A DNA stretch of 43,507 bases from Hymenopellis radicata (GCA_015501595.1 JADNRX010000435.1:1-43507); one strand, 5' to 3'; counted from the first letter of the stretch, positions 11,660-24,180 are shown. The notes: generated by a model not told the origin, from the sequence alone. Made by a program: numbers and translations.

Positions 11660-12962
11660 ATGGCTAGCTTAGTCCTTCGCGTAAGCCCTTTCGCTTCTAC
11701 ACGTCCTGCTCCATCTGCTCATTCGACACGGCCAGCACCAGACATCGTCCGAGGAGACATTAATCGAGACCCTACCTACCCTCCGCGATCTCGCCTTTCT
11801 CAAACTGCTCGGCACGGGCGGGTCGAGCCACGTCTATCTCGCCAAGCAATCCCCCACGCGGCGCACTGTCGCGGTAAAGGTGATCAAGAAGCACGGCCGG
11901 AGTAAGACGCGCAATGGGGTCCTGAGGGAGAGACATATCCAGTCGGCGATCTGTCCGTCATTTTTCGCGCCGTTGTTGGCGAGCTTTCATGATACGGTGA
12001 ATTTCTACTTGGTTATGGTGCGTGGCAATGTCTTGTTTGAGCTGTAATTGATGGAGGGTTGTAGGAATATATACCGGGGGGCGATCTGGCCACCGAGCTC
12101 CTTCGCTGCGAACGCTTCGACCAGAGGAGATGTCAGTTTTATACTGCTGAACTCGTACGTCTTACTCTTTTCCTTATTTATGAATGAATCTCACATACAC
12201 AGACAATCGCCCTCGAAGCACTCCACTTTCGCGGCATTGTCCACCGCGACCTCAAGCCCGCCAACGTGCTCTTCAGACGCGACGGTCACCTCGTCGTAGC
12301 CGACTTTGGACATGCCCGATACCTTGCCCGCGGGGAGATGACGAACGAAGTCTGTGGGACGCCTTTGTTTATGTGTCCAGAGCAGCACCTCGGACGGATG
12401 TATTCGTTTGATGCCGACTTTTGGGCGCTTGGGGTGGTATTGTATCGTATGTTAACCGGAAAGGTGGGAGTCGAATTTCCGCTTTTGATTTGTCGTTAAT
12501 GAGGTAACAGATGCCCTGGAACGAGGACGACGTACTCGAAGGCGCCACCCCAGAATTCCATGGGCTAGACGAAGCAGCCGGCGAGCTTCTCATGAAGCTG
12601 CTCTCTACATGTCGAGGATACCGACCATCATGTGCCTGGGATATCAAGCGCCTCGCCTTCTTTCGCGGCATGTTAGTCACCCTCTTCTCCTCTCCTCCGC
12701 TTCCTTTCTCTAACTCGAGCATAGCACGTGGAACCTACTCGTCCGCCGAGAGACGCCCGCGCCGTGGTTGACTTGGTGCGCCTCGCAGCCGAAGCATCCC
12801 AAGCCGGAGGTGCCGTTCCAGTTTGGCGTCGAGTATCAAGGGAAGGATGATCCATGTCTGGACTTTACGTGGGTGAGTGGGAGGGATCTTCACGATGATG
12901 AGGGGGAGGAGCGAGGAGGTGCGTTGGAGAGGTTGAGGACGTGGTTGCGTGCAGCGTTTTGA
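11660..12962 (+). CDS. AGC-type serine/threonine protein kinase
   Basis: Six exons (11660-11680, 11742-12017, 12065-12154, 12203-12463, 12511-12671, 12725-12962) join in phase to 348 aa. Kinase landmarks in order: glycine loop [20 protein letters not shown] (catalytic Lys), a C-helix ERHIQ, hinge [10 protein letters not shown], catalytic loop HRDLKPAN, Mg-binding DFG (ADFGHAR), activation segment with [10 protein letters not shown], and [13 protein letters not shown]. The usual APE is CPE. The end of the domain, FFRGI-TWNLL-RRE-PAPW, matches the AGC-kinase junction (HPFFRGIDW-type) into a C-terminal tail, and the last 50 residues contain [13 protein letters not shown] and an acidic stretch. 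All catalytic residues are present, so it should be active. It is short for an AGC kinase and has no regulatory domain. The first exon of only seven codons is chosen because its splice gives the only open frame. It ends about 130 bp before the satellite array. Confidence 0.85.
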
Positions 12963-13089
12963 TTAAGAGCTGATAACGGGTAGCCTTCGTCCTTTCGGGG
13001 AGTAATACATGTTGTACTTATCAATATGTCCGTTGACTGTTGAATGTACAATCTTCGCCAGTTTCTGATTTCCACGATCAGTATAGTAT

Positions 13090-16000
13090 CAATCAGGAAG
13101 GCAAACTCCAGACTGAGTACTGACTGAAGTGTTGAGTTGAAAATCCGCAGACGTGTCCGAATGAGGTGTTTGAACTGCGACTGTGTTGTGTATTCGAATG
13201 AAGGTGTTTCCGCAAGCAAGCGTTTCAAGATGACGGGTCCAAGTCTCACAGTGTGAGTGTGCGCGCCGTACTTGCATCCGTCTCAAGAGTACGTCGAGAC
13301 AGATCGTGAGTCGAGATGACTTGCACGTGTTGAGTTGAGAGGCGACGGGCGAAGACGGGAGGAGGGTGACGTCGAGGGTATGCTTCGCAGTGTGCTCTTA
13401 GCTCGAATAGACGGTACCGGCCCGAGATGGTTAGGATTAGGTGGTGATGGTGAGGGTTAGTAGGATTGGGGAAGAGATACAGTATAGCGTATAATATATA
13501 ATAAATGATAATGATTATAACTCAATGAACGGCAGGTGGCCAACGGCCGCCGTTCAACACACGTCTCAATCGGAACGCGCTTCTCGAGTGGGCGACGGCG
13601 GGGGCGGGGCGAGGCGTCGAAGCGGGCGAAGATCCGAGTCAAGTCGAACTGAACGCGGTGTTGAGAGGCAAGTCAAGATGGCGTTCAACTGTTCAAAGCG
13701 AGTCTGATCTCAATCAGCGTCTTCACAGTGAAGGCAAACTCCAGACTGAGTACTGACTGAAGTGTTGAGTTGAAAATCCGCAGACGTGTCCGAATGAGGT
13801 GTTTGAACTGCGACTGTGTTGTGTATTCGAATGAAGGTGTTTCCGCAAGCAAGCGTTTCAAGATGACGGGTCCAAGTCTCACAGTGTGAGTGTGCGCGCC
13901 GTACTTGCATCCGTCTCAAGAGTACGTCGAGACAGATCGTGAGTCGAGATGACTTGCACGTGTTGAGTTGAGAGGCGACGGGCGAAGACGGGAGGAGGGT
14001 GACGTCGAGGGTATGCTTCGCAGTGTGCTCTTAGCTCGAATAGACGGTACCGGCCCCGAGATGGTTAGGATTAGGTGGTGATGGTGAGGGTTAGTAGGAT
14101 TGGGGAAGAGATACAGTATAGCGTATAATATATAATAAATGATAATGATTATAACTCAATGAACGGCAGGCGGCCAACGGCCGCCGTTCAACACACGTCT
14201 CAATCGGAACGCGCTTCTCGAGTGGGCGACGGCGGGGGGCGGGGCGAGGCGTCGAAGCGGGCGAAGATCCGAGTCAAGTCGAACTGAACGCGGTGTTGAG
14301 AGGCAAGTCAAGATGGCGTTCAACTGTTCAAAGCGAGTCTGATCTCAATCAGCGTCTTCACAGTGAAGGCAAACTCCAGACTGAGTACTGACTGAAGTGT
14401 TGAGTTGAAAATCCGCAGACGTGTCCGAATGAGGTGTTTGAACTGCGACTGTGTTGTGTATTCGAATGAAGGTGTTTCCGCAAGCAAGCGTTTCAAGATG
14501 ACGGGTCCAAGTCTCACAGTGTGAGTGTGCGCGCCGTACTTGCATCCGTCTCAAGAGTACGTCGAGACAGATCGTGAGTCGAGATGACTTGCACGTGTTG
14601 AGTTGAGAGGCGACGGGCGAAGACGGGAGGAGGGTGACGTCGAGGGTATGCTTCGCAGTGTGCTCTTAGCTCGAATAGACGGTACCGGCCCCGAGATGGT
14701 TAGGATTAGGTGGTGATGGTGAGGGTTAGTAGGATTGGGGAAGAGATACAGTATAGCGTATAATATATAATAAATGATAATGATTATAACTCAATGAACG
14801 GCAGGCGGCCAACGGCCGCCGTTCAACACACGTCTCAATCGGAACGCGCTTCTCGAGTGGGCGACGGCGGGGGGCGGGGCGAGGCGTCGAAGCGGGCGAA
14901 GATCCGAGTCAAGTCGAACTGAACGCGGTGTTGAGAGGCAAGTCAAGATGGCGTTCAACTGTTCAAAGCGAGTCTGATCTCAATCAGCGTCTTCACAGTG
15001 AAGGCAAACTCCAGACTGAGTACTGACTGAAGTGTTGAGTTGAAAATCCGCAGACGTGTCCGAATGAGGTGTTTGAACTGCGACTGTGTTGTGTATTCGA
15101 ATGAAGGTGTTTCCGCAAGCAAGCGTTTCAAGATGACGGGTCCAAGTCTCACAGTGTGAGTGTGCGCGCCGTACTTGCATCCGTCTCAAGAGTACGTCGA
15201 GACAGATCGTGAGTCGAGATGACTTGCACGTGTTGAGTTGAGAGGCGACGGGCGAAGACGGGAGGAGGGTGACGTCGAGGGTATGCTTCGCAGTGTGCTC
15301 TTAGCTCGAATAGACGGTACCGGCCCCGAGATGGTTAGGATTAGGTGGTGATGGTGAGGGTTAGTAGGATTGGGGAAGAGATACAGTATAGCGTATAATA
15401 TATAATAAATGATAATGATTATAACTCAATGAACGGCAGGCGGCCAACGGCCGCCGTTCAACACACGTCTCAATCGGAACGCGCTTCTCGAGTGGGCGAC
15501 GGCGGGGGGCGGGGCGAGGCGTCGAAGCGGGCGAAGATCCGAGTCAAGTCGAACTGAACGCGGTGTTGAGAGGCAAGTCAAGATGGCGTTCAACTGTTCA
15601 AAGCGAGTCTGATCTCAATCAGCGTCTTCACAGTGAAGGCAAACTCCAGACTGAGTACTGACTGAAGTGTTGAGTTGAAAATCCGCAGACGTGTCCGAAT
15701 GAGGTGTTTGAACTGCGACTGTGTTGTGTATTCGAATGAAGGTGTTTCCGCAAGCAAGCGTTTCAAGATGACGGGTCCAAGTCTCACAGTGTGAGTGTGC
15801 GCGCCGTACTTGCATCCGTCTCAAGAGTACGTCGAGACAGATCGTGAGTCGAGATGACTTGCACGTGTTGAGTTGAGAGGCGACGGGCGAAGACGGGAGG
15901 AGGGTGACGTCGAGGGTATGCTTCGCAGTGTGCTCTTAGCTCGAATAGACGGTACCGGCCCCGAGATGGTTAGGATTAGGTGGTGATGGTGAGGGTTAGT

Positions 16001-16954
16001 AGGATTGGGGAAGAGATACAGTATAGCGTATAATATATAATAAATGATAATGATTATAACTCAATGAACGGCAGGCGGCCAACGGCCGCCGTTCAACACA
16101 CGTCTCAATCGGAACGCGCTTCTCGAGTGGGCGACGGCGGGGGGCGGGGCGAGGCGTCGAAGCGGGCGAAGATCCGAGTCAAGTCGAACTGAACGCGGTG
16201 TTGAGAGGCAAGTCAAGATGGCGTTCAACTGTTCAAAGCGAGTCTGATCTCAATCAGCGTCTTCACAGTGAAGGCAAACTCCAGACTGAGTACTGACTGA
16301 AGTGTTGAGTTGAAAATCCGCAGACGTGTCCGAATGAGGTGTTTGAACTGCGACTGTGTTGTGTATTCGAATGAAGGTGTTTCCGCAAGCAAGCGTTTCA
16401 AGATGACGGGTCCAAGTCTCACAGTGTGAGTGTGCGCGCCGTACTTGCATCCGTCTCAAGAGTACGTCGAGACAGATCGTGAGTCGAGATGACTTGCACG
16501 TGTTGAGTTGAGAGGCGACGGGCGAAGACGGGAGGAGGGTGACGTCGAGGGTATGCTTCGCAGTGTGCTCTTAGCTCGAATAGACGGTACCGGCCCCGAG
16601 ATGGTTAGGATTAGGTGGTGATGGTGAGGGTTAGTAGGATTGGGGAAGAGATACAGTATAGCGTATAATATATAATAAATGATAATGATTATAACTCAAT
16701 GAACGGCAGGCGGCCAACGGCCGCCGTTCAACACACGTCTCAATCGGAACGCACTTCTCGAGTGGGCGACGGCGGGGGGCGGGGCGAGGCGTCGAAGCGG
16801 GCGAAGATCCGAGTCAAGTCGAACTGAACGCGGTGTTGAGAGGCAAGTCAAGATGGCGTTCAACTGTTCAAAGCGAGTCTGATCTCAATCAGCGTCTTCA
16901 CAGTGAAGGCAAACTCCAGACTGAGTACTGACTGAAGTGTTGAGTTGAAAATCC
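13090..16954. repeat. 635-bp tandem satellite, about 6.1 units
   Basis: Near-identical units repeat with period 635 (633 for the first step); for example GAAGGCAAACTCC recurs at 13097, 13730, 14365 and so on. Inner units are almost identical, differing only by single bases such as a run of G around 14235. The first unit lacks about 12 bp (CGTCTTCACAGT) and the last is cut at 16954. Each unit contains G-rich telomere-like words (GGTTAGGATTAGG, GAGGGTTAGTAGG) and an AT-rich stretch (TATAATATATAATAAATG). Small open frames of 65 and 69 codons repeat with the unit on the minus strand but are not gene-like. Confidence 0.95.
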
Positions 16955-17034
16955 TATCATTATGCTTGTCGCCGTTAGTCAGAACGGCCATCGGAACCCT
17001 AGGCCGGGGTTTACATGTCCATATTAGGAAGGTA

Positions 17035-17295
17035 TCTTCCTAAAAAGGAGATTACCTCGGCTACCCCTACTAGGGTTTGGCCTTTAGCCCTCGGCCTTTA
17101 GCTTTTAGGGTTTGCCTTTAGCTTTTAGGGTCTGCCTTTAGCCTTTAGGGTTCCACATAGGGTTTGCCATTAGCTTTTAGGGTCTGCCCTTAGCCTTTAG
17201 GGTTCCCATTAGGGTCTGCCTTTAGCCTTTAGGGTTCCACATAGGGTTTGCCATTAGCCTTTAGGGTTGGGTTTGCCATTAGCCTCTAGGGTTCC
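17035..17295. repeat. Degenerate interstitial telomere-like repeats
   Basis: A run of units such as CTTTAGGGTTTGCC, TTTTAGGGTCTGCC and TTTAGGGTTCCACATAGGG. The TTAGGG core recurs many times at irregular spacing of roughly 14-25 bp. This is not a perfect telomere array but resembles decayed telomeric or subtelomeric DNA, directly after the satellite and before the helicase gene. Confidence 0.75.
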
Positions 17296-17990
17296 CACCT
17301 CCTCTTATCGTTATCCTCATCCTCACTGCGTTATCACTGCACTCTTCCACCATTCCCCTCATCATCACTCAGTCTCATCATCGTCAGCATTACCGTCATC
17401 ACTCCACTCTTCCTCATCACTCAGTCTCATCATCGTCATCACTCCACTCTTCCTCATCATCGCCAAACTCATCCTCATCCTACAATCCTTATCGTTATCC
17501 TCATCCTCAGTGCGTTATCCCTGCACTCTTCCACCATTCCCCTCATCATCACTCAGTCTCATCATCGTCAGCATTAACGTCATCACTCCACTCTTCCTCA
17601 TCATCGTCAAACTCATCCTCCTCTACAATCTCCTCACTCAGTCTCATCATCGTCAGCATTACCGTCATCCCTCTACCCTTCCTCATCATCCGTTATCACT
17701 GCTCTCTTCCCCCCTCACTTATCACCCTCAAACTCATCCTCATCTATCATTCCCTCGTCACTGCTCAGTCTCACCATCATCAGCATTACCACCACCATCA
17801 TTGGCTGATTGCACTCTGACCGCTACTCGGGATTGTACTTTAACCCTTCGGTGCGTAGGTGTACTGATCTTCATTCCCCTCTCAACTTCTGTCATTCCTT
17901 CATCTTGTCAGTCTCATCATCCTCAGTATCGAGGCCAGTTCATCAATACTACATACTATACAGTCATCTCCATCCATCTCTGTCACCACA
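17296..17990. repeat. Pyrimidine-rich minisatellite
   Basis: A TCATCCTCATC-rich strand with imperfect repeats of a phrase containing CACTCAGTCTCATCATCGTC (at about 17365, 17416, 17548, 17637 and a variant at 17762). A long open frame (17267-18001) is a by-product of the low-complexity sequence. Confidence 0.8.
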
Positions 17991-18032
17991 TAGGATCCTA
18001 ATAAATATTCCATTAATATACGGAAATAATTG

Positions 18033-18075
18033 GTTGCTACCCAGGGTTTGTTTGTCACCAGTTAAAGGCTGACAA
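18033..18075 (+). repeat. Left flanking direct repeat with 24-bp imperfect palindrome
   Basis: GTTGCTACCCAG (18033-18044) followed 19 bp from its start by a 24-bp palindrome (18052-18075): TTGTCACC, spacer AGTTAAA, GGCTGACAA. The same arrangement at identical spacing occurs at 24603-24645. It lies 23 bp before the TATA box of the helicase gene, so it could be a recombination site or a promoter element. Confidence 0.7.
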
Positions 18076-18097
18076 ATCAAGTGCCAGGGGCTGTTCC

Positions 18098-18106
18098 TAT
18101 AAAAGG
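18098..18106 (+). promoter_or_regulatory. TATA box of recombinase-helicase gene
   Basis: TATAAAAGG lies 62 bp before the ATG at 18168, a normal distance for a fungal core promoter. Confidence 0.6.
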
Positions 18107-18167
18107 TAGTAGACCGAGGTATCAGATAAGGATCCTTTCTTGCTTTCATACCACCACCATCACCTCC

Positions 18168-21100
18168 ATGTCGTTCCAATCTCCACCTCCACCATCTCCT
18201 GGAAAGCGCCCAGTTCAACCTGGCAACTCTCCACTGCATCAAAAGCGTACTAGGCGCACAGATGACGCCAATTACCCTCGGTCACCTAGTCAAGAAGTTT
18301 GTCAATATCATACCCTCTCTACTTTCTTCAACTTAGTCGTACTTTAACAGGCTGATCGTACGAGGCCAGCACTTGAACAAGAAGAGTCCTCAGAGGAAGA
18401 GCAAGATGTCGCTACTGCCCGACAGCTCATCCAACGCCCACTCTTCCAACAAGCATCTGCACCCATCCCATCTGGTTCCCAATCTCGTCCTCGTCCACGT
18501 CCTACCACTGCTGCTTCCACTCCCGCTTCCACTGCCACTACAGCATCTCGTCCTCGTCCACGTGCTGGTGCAACCATCACTGCTGCTACCGCCGCTACCC
18601 CTCTCACTATCGCTCCACCTCCCGCTGCCGCTCTGCCTATCGCTTCTACATCCAACACCGCAAACCAGCCTATTGTGTTTCGCCTTGTTCCACCCTATGA
18701 CGAACTTGTCACTTGCAACGGTTTGGAGACCTGCGGGCTTGCATATAGCAAGCAGTTGCATTGTCTTATCTGTATTTCTTGCGCAATCGTCGTTCCCACC
18801 AAACAAGGTGCCATCACAGATCATATTAGGAAGCTGCATAGCACCTATCTCAACTTCAAATGGGATATCGTTAAAGTCATCCTCCAGTCCATTGACCCTC
18901 TTGTCGACAACTATCCCGATATTGATTATACGGGCACCACCCCTCATCCCTTTGTTCAAGGTCTTTCCATGCAGCATAATGCCTATGGCTGCAGCCACTG
19001 TCGTGTTGTGTCCACGAGCGAGAAATACCTTCCCAAGCATCATTTTAAACAGAAGCATCCAGATGAACACGCTCGCAAAGCTGTCAAGGTCTTAAACAAT
19101 GTCACCTATCAACAGATCAGCACTCAGCGACAGTATCCGGGCTTTCGCATTGAGCGCCCTGCTCCCAAGTACATCATCCGTCAACAGCAGGCAGAGATGG
19201 GCGATGCTGAGCAGCAGCAGCCGCAGGAGAAGGAGCAGAGCGCCTTTGACCTTGGCGTTGCAACGCTCTTGGCCGAGGCAGAGAAGTTTGATGAGACTAC
19301 TGCTCGCACTACTGGTCCTATTGATGCTCGCCGCCTCACACCTCTGCTTAATCGCACACAGTGGCTCAGCATCCTCGAGGACCGCGATGTTGGCAAACTC
19401 AATCAACAGTCTGGTATTGGCGCTCGCAACACCAGACTCGGCAGTCTCACTTCCCACCTCTACAAGTATTTCGATCACTCAGTTGGTCTTCTCAGCAAGT
19501 CGGAGATGCTCCTTCTTCAAAAGATCAATAGCAGCGATCCAGAACATGAGTATGTCCAATTCCTTTACTCCTTCTTTCTTTTCTAATATATACCATTTTA
19601 GCGGCATCAATAACAAGCCTCTGGAGCGTCATCACCAGCACAAGACGACACTCAAATCCTATGTCCTACCCATCAATCATTTTCTTTGCTGGCTCATGTT
19701 CAAACCTGCGGACAATAATTGGGATGGATACTTCAAGTACTCCACCAGTACCGAGCTCACCGCTGCTGTCGATAATCTTCGCACACTCATCAACAGCACG
19801 GGTGATATCCCGCAGACGCAGTTTGACGCTGCCGTTCATAAAGTCTTTCTAAACGTCTGGCACCGCAAGTGGCCCATTGTTCGCGACGATCCTTGGAACG
19901 ATCCCACTGCCTCCTTTCTCGCCTGTCACGCCCTCAAGGATAGCGGCAACTTTCTCACTGCTACCGATCTCACTCCCATCCTCGCTCGCATTATGCGCGC
20001 TATGCAGTTCTTCACTCTCCGTCATGTCCACTCCCTCTCTAATGCCAATCGCAACCTTGATCAGGTTTCCCATTTCAATACTGTCGCTACATATGTTCAA
20101 GCAAAGGCCGGTACCACATACAGCTTCCTCCATAGCCTCATGCAGTATGCATCTGCGATCAGTCAGCACAGCCAAGCTATGCCACGTATCTTTTGGATCG
20201 ATCATAAACTGTACACCGCCATGATGTACTCTGGTCAGGCCATTACACTCGACCAGCTCCGTCAAATTCCCCATCGCATTCAAGATGCCGCTGCCAAGCT
20301 GTGGTCTGAGTTGCAGTTTGGCATGGATCTCAGAGTCGACTATCCTCAGTTTCTGTCTGACAATCTTGTCGAAATGCAGCCTGGCTACTGCTTCCTCGAC
20401 GATACTCGCAATGACACTTTTGCTGCCAAAAAGTGGCATCTGTTCAACGAGTTGATGAAGCATCCCATCGCCTCGAAACAGTTTGTTTTGCCAAACGGAG
20501 CCACTCATGCTATTGCTGTTCGTAAATGGCTGCAAACATTGGCCAAACTTGAGGGGCTCGTCATGGTTGGCCTGCATCTCTCAGGTGGCGGCCCTCCTCG
20601 TGGTACTGAACTTACAGCTATGCAGATACGCAATACTGTGGGTCGGCAGCGCAATTGCTTCATGCTCGCCGAATATATCAGCATCGTCAGACAGTATACA
20701 AAGACCTCCAATCTCCTCGGTAGCGACAGACTCATTCCCAACGCACTCGACTCCTTCTTTGGCGATCTTCTCATTCAGATTCACGCCCTCGCCCGTCCCA
20801 TTGCAGTCTTCCTCGCACCCAAAGTTCTTTCCGACATGCCTAATGCTGCCGCTAATTATCGCGACATGCTCCTTATGAACTTGGGCCAGCCGTTTGATTC
20901 TCATCATATCACCGACATTATGGGCACACACTCTCAGGCAATTCTAGGCTGGTCTATGGGGGTATCCTCTTACCGACATATTTATATCGCCTTTCACCGT
21001 AAACATCACGGCCGCCTCAACGAACAGTTTAACGTAGGGACTGAGGAGGACGCTATAGGAGCAATGCAGTCCGGTCACTCTGTCAGTACCGAAAACAGGG

Positions 21101-24100
21101 TCTACGGCTTGTCTACCAGTGCGATGGATGGAGCCATTGAGGATACGCTTATGCTCTATGTCGAGACATCACTCGCATGGCAGCGCACTCTTAAAGTAGT
21201 TCCTGGCGGCCTCGGCCTTACCTTCAATACGTCTACTCATGCACATTGGGACGAACTGGTTGCCAAAGACTCTATTCCAAATGTCGCTGCACCCTCCTCT
21301 GCTAGCCCTTCCGTTGATGTAACACCTGCACTCAAGGAGATGTCTGAGCAGACAAATTCGAAGCTCGACCTCATTCTTCAAAAGATGGTTGAGCAAGCAG
21401 TCCAATTGAATGCGTTGGAGACAGCTGTCAAAGACTTGCAGCAGCAGCAGCAGGTTCATCATCAGCAGTGTACGTCATTCCTTAGTCTATGCATGAATGA
21501 TTGTCGCTTATGCTCAGTGCAGATACACCGTCACCTGATCCCATCTCTCGTAAGTCCTTCTTACTCTGATTGATACGCTCATTCTATATGCCCCCATCAG
21601 CTATTCAAGAGGACAATCTCAATCATTCAGCCTTGCAGCGTAAGTCATTCAAAGGTCATCTTCTTCTTTTAATTTACAAGTACCTATTAGCTGCGCCATC
21701 TACTCATGCCTCGCCCCCTCCCGCCTCTGCATTAACAACTGATCCTGAGGATGATGAGCTGCCAGATGGAGTGCTGTACCCATTTGATTCCCAGCACTCT
21801 CCTCAGAATGAAGAAGAGAACAAATCGACATCCTCTTCTAGCTCGTCTGACTCTGACCGTCGTTCTCAATCACCATTTCTCCCTGACGACTATGACGACC
21901 GCTATCAGTCTCCGCCACCAATGGATATCTATCATAGTCCAGAGCCAGAGGATATGTTCGCTCCTGATGATAACGACAACAATGCACATGCGTATGACGA
22001 TGACGACGGAGACGACGATATAGTTGAGCGGCCAGCGGATGATAATGCACGCTATACGCAGGATCATCCAGTGCATACTCAGTCCTTGCGAAGCGGAGAT
22101 GCACTCAAGAAATTGCGGAAACTTATGCGAAATGATACCGTTGTTTGGCGTACCGATTACCAGCGCGACGCCTTTGTAGCGATGATGAACTTGGAGGAGG
22201 ATGTCATTGTTGCTATCCAAACTAATGGCGGCAAAACCATGGCTGTCGTACTTGCTGCCCAGCTTACCAAAGGCATCACAGTTGTCGTCATTCCATATGT
22301 CGCTCTCAAGAACGATTGGAAGCGTCGTCTTAACGAGATGGGCGTCGAATTCGAGACGTTTGACAGCCGCATCGAGTGCAAACAGTTGCCTACCCTTCAT
22401 GGTCAATACAAGCTTATCCTCGTCACTGCTGATGTTGCTGCCTGGCCTCGATTCCGACGAGCACTTGGAGATCTTGCCACTTCCAAAGGCTTTGTTATCG
22501 CTCGCTTTGTCTTTGACGAGTGCCAGGTGTTCTTCACCGACGTAGGGTATCGACATGCTCTCAAGTATCCATTTATGTTGCGAGCTAGCTTTTCCGCTCA
22601 AGTGGTTCTCCTTTCGGGCACAACACCTCCAACGACTATCCCTCATTTGCGAGACATGTTCATGCTGCATCGACCCAACATCATTCGCTGCCACTCATCA
22701 CGCTCTAACATTGAGTACATCATTCATCCTCCTGCTACCAGTGGCGACGCCATGTTCAAGGCTGTTCGCAATGTCATGGATAACCAGACGTTCTGCCGCA
22801 CCCATCCTCCTGAAGGTCTTACCGATGATGATCGTATCCTCATCTTTGTGCCATTTGTTGAAAGTGGCAAGGAACTTGCTCAAAAACTTGGTATCGAGCT
22901 GTATCACGCTAATCAGGAGCAGCGCACAGATAACAAGGTGCAGCACCTTATCACTCCACAGGAGCAGGCTGCTATTCTTCACCGTTGGCGCACTGGAGAA
23001 AAGGCTGCACTCGCTGCAACTGGTGCCCTTACAGCTGGACTAGACGAAAAGCGCATACGTCTCGTCATTCATGCTGGTGATCCCTATAACACCATCTCAT
23101 TTGGACAAGAGCAAGCTCGAGGGGGTCGTATCGAAGAGCTCCACGCTGTATCTGTTCTCATTCCCTTTGCCTCGCGCCCTGTACAGCAAAATAGAGACTT
23201 GACGCGATCACAGCTCGACTTTCAAGGAACAAAGGCCATGATCGACTTGTTGGAACCGTACCGCACACCTGGCAACAATACTCAATGGCCAGACAACTGT
23301 TTGCGCAAGAAACAGCTCGAGTTTTTAGATGGACGAGGCTATCTGTGCGACCAACTCGGTCATACCCGCTGCATGAGTACGTGGATTTCATATCTACTAA
23401 AATAGCAGAAGCTAAACCAGGGTTAGACTGCGCTATTCAATATGCAAACAATCCCAGATCTATGCCGTCAGTGCTGAAGCATCTGGAGATTGCCGTCAAC
23501 CCTCCCCCTCTGATCACTCCCCTTCGCTCTACGCTTACTGCAAAGAAGCTGTCGCAGCATCTCCAGGATACGTTTGGCAAGACGTCTCAGGCAGCAGCCG
23601 AAAGAATGGGTCAAGTCTTGGGTCAGCTTCGTGCCGTCAACCAGGGCTACCTCGGCATGCTTGAGTTTGCTCAAAACTGCTGCGGTTACTGTATTGCCAA
23701 GGGCGCTCAGTTCAATCTGCACGACCTTGTCAATTGCCCATATCTGGACAAGGTTCTGATTAGCAAGTATCGAGCATTCCGCAAAGGTATTCAGTTCCCT
23801 ATGGCCAATACCTGCTGCTTCAAGTGTGGTGTTATCACTGTTGGTCATGACATTCTCCATGGTGATTATAGCGAGGAGCAGTGCGAACATCAGAACTTTA
23901 CGTGGGGACTCGCATTCTACATCTGGCAGTATTGCGCAGAGGAGGCTCTCACTGCTAGACGAGTTCATCCAACTCAGAGAACTGTCTTAATTCAGGATCA
24001 CTACCAGTTTGCAAAGTGGCTTGGGTTCGCCAACTCTAGTCGTGAACGGACCAACTTTTTTAGCACGCTCTGGTGGTACTATCAAAAGCATTTGATAGAG

Positions 24101-24133
24101 GATGATGATGATGAGGAGGACGAGGATGATTAA
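18168..24133 (+). CDS. Telomere-linked RecQ-like helicase fused to a tyrosine-recombinase-like domain
   Basis: Seven exons (18168-18296, 18351-19549, 19602-21469, 21523-21549, 21601-21639, 21691-23376, 23421-24133) join in phase to about 1,886 aa; the last acceptor could also be 23405 or 23408, which keeps the frame. N-terminus: Pro/Arg-rich disordered. About 178-206 and 254-280: two Cys/His clusters (CLICISCAIV...DHIRKLH and CSHCRVV...KHHFKQKH) like fungal DUF3505/OrsD fingers. About 480-960: alpha-helical domain with PPRGTEL (Arg776), a candidate Lys810, SSYRHIYIAF (Arg901) and GHSVSTENRVYG (His935, Tyr944), the tyrosine-recombinase pattern with the typical nine-residue H-to-Y step. About 1020-1060: coiled coil with poly-Q. 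About 1090-1180: acidic linker. About 1220-1600: superfamily-2 helicase with NGGKT (Lys1269), DECQ (Asp1363), LSGTTPP, AGLDEKRIR and QEQARGGR (Arg1564). About 1735-1800: a Cys-rich C-terminal domain. This resembles subtelomeric TLH/UTASa helicases. All motifs look intact. Confidence 0.85.
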
Positions 24134-24180
24134 AGTAGCCTTGTATATTAAACACCGCAAATTGTACAACATCTTTCACA

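Noticed and set aside
13685..16459. Repeated 65- and 69-codon minus-strand frames
   Set aside because: They are copies of the satellite unit; overlapping frames in identical DNA, not genes.
17267..18001. 244-aa open frame in the pyrimidine-rich repeat
   Set aside because: Low-complexity Ser/His/Pro/Leu translation that follows the minisatellite units; no splice or promoter structure.
18344..19070. Antisense frames (104 and 226 aa) opposite the helicase N-terminus
   Set aside because: Shadows of a GC-biased, Pro/Arg-rich coding exon; the sense frame has consistent splicing and recognisable fingers.
19099..19600. N-terminal part of the 824-aa plus-strand frame
   Set aside because: Before 19602 this frame is out of phase with the real exon; translation is Ser/Leu-rich noise. 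Only the part from 19602 is an exon.
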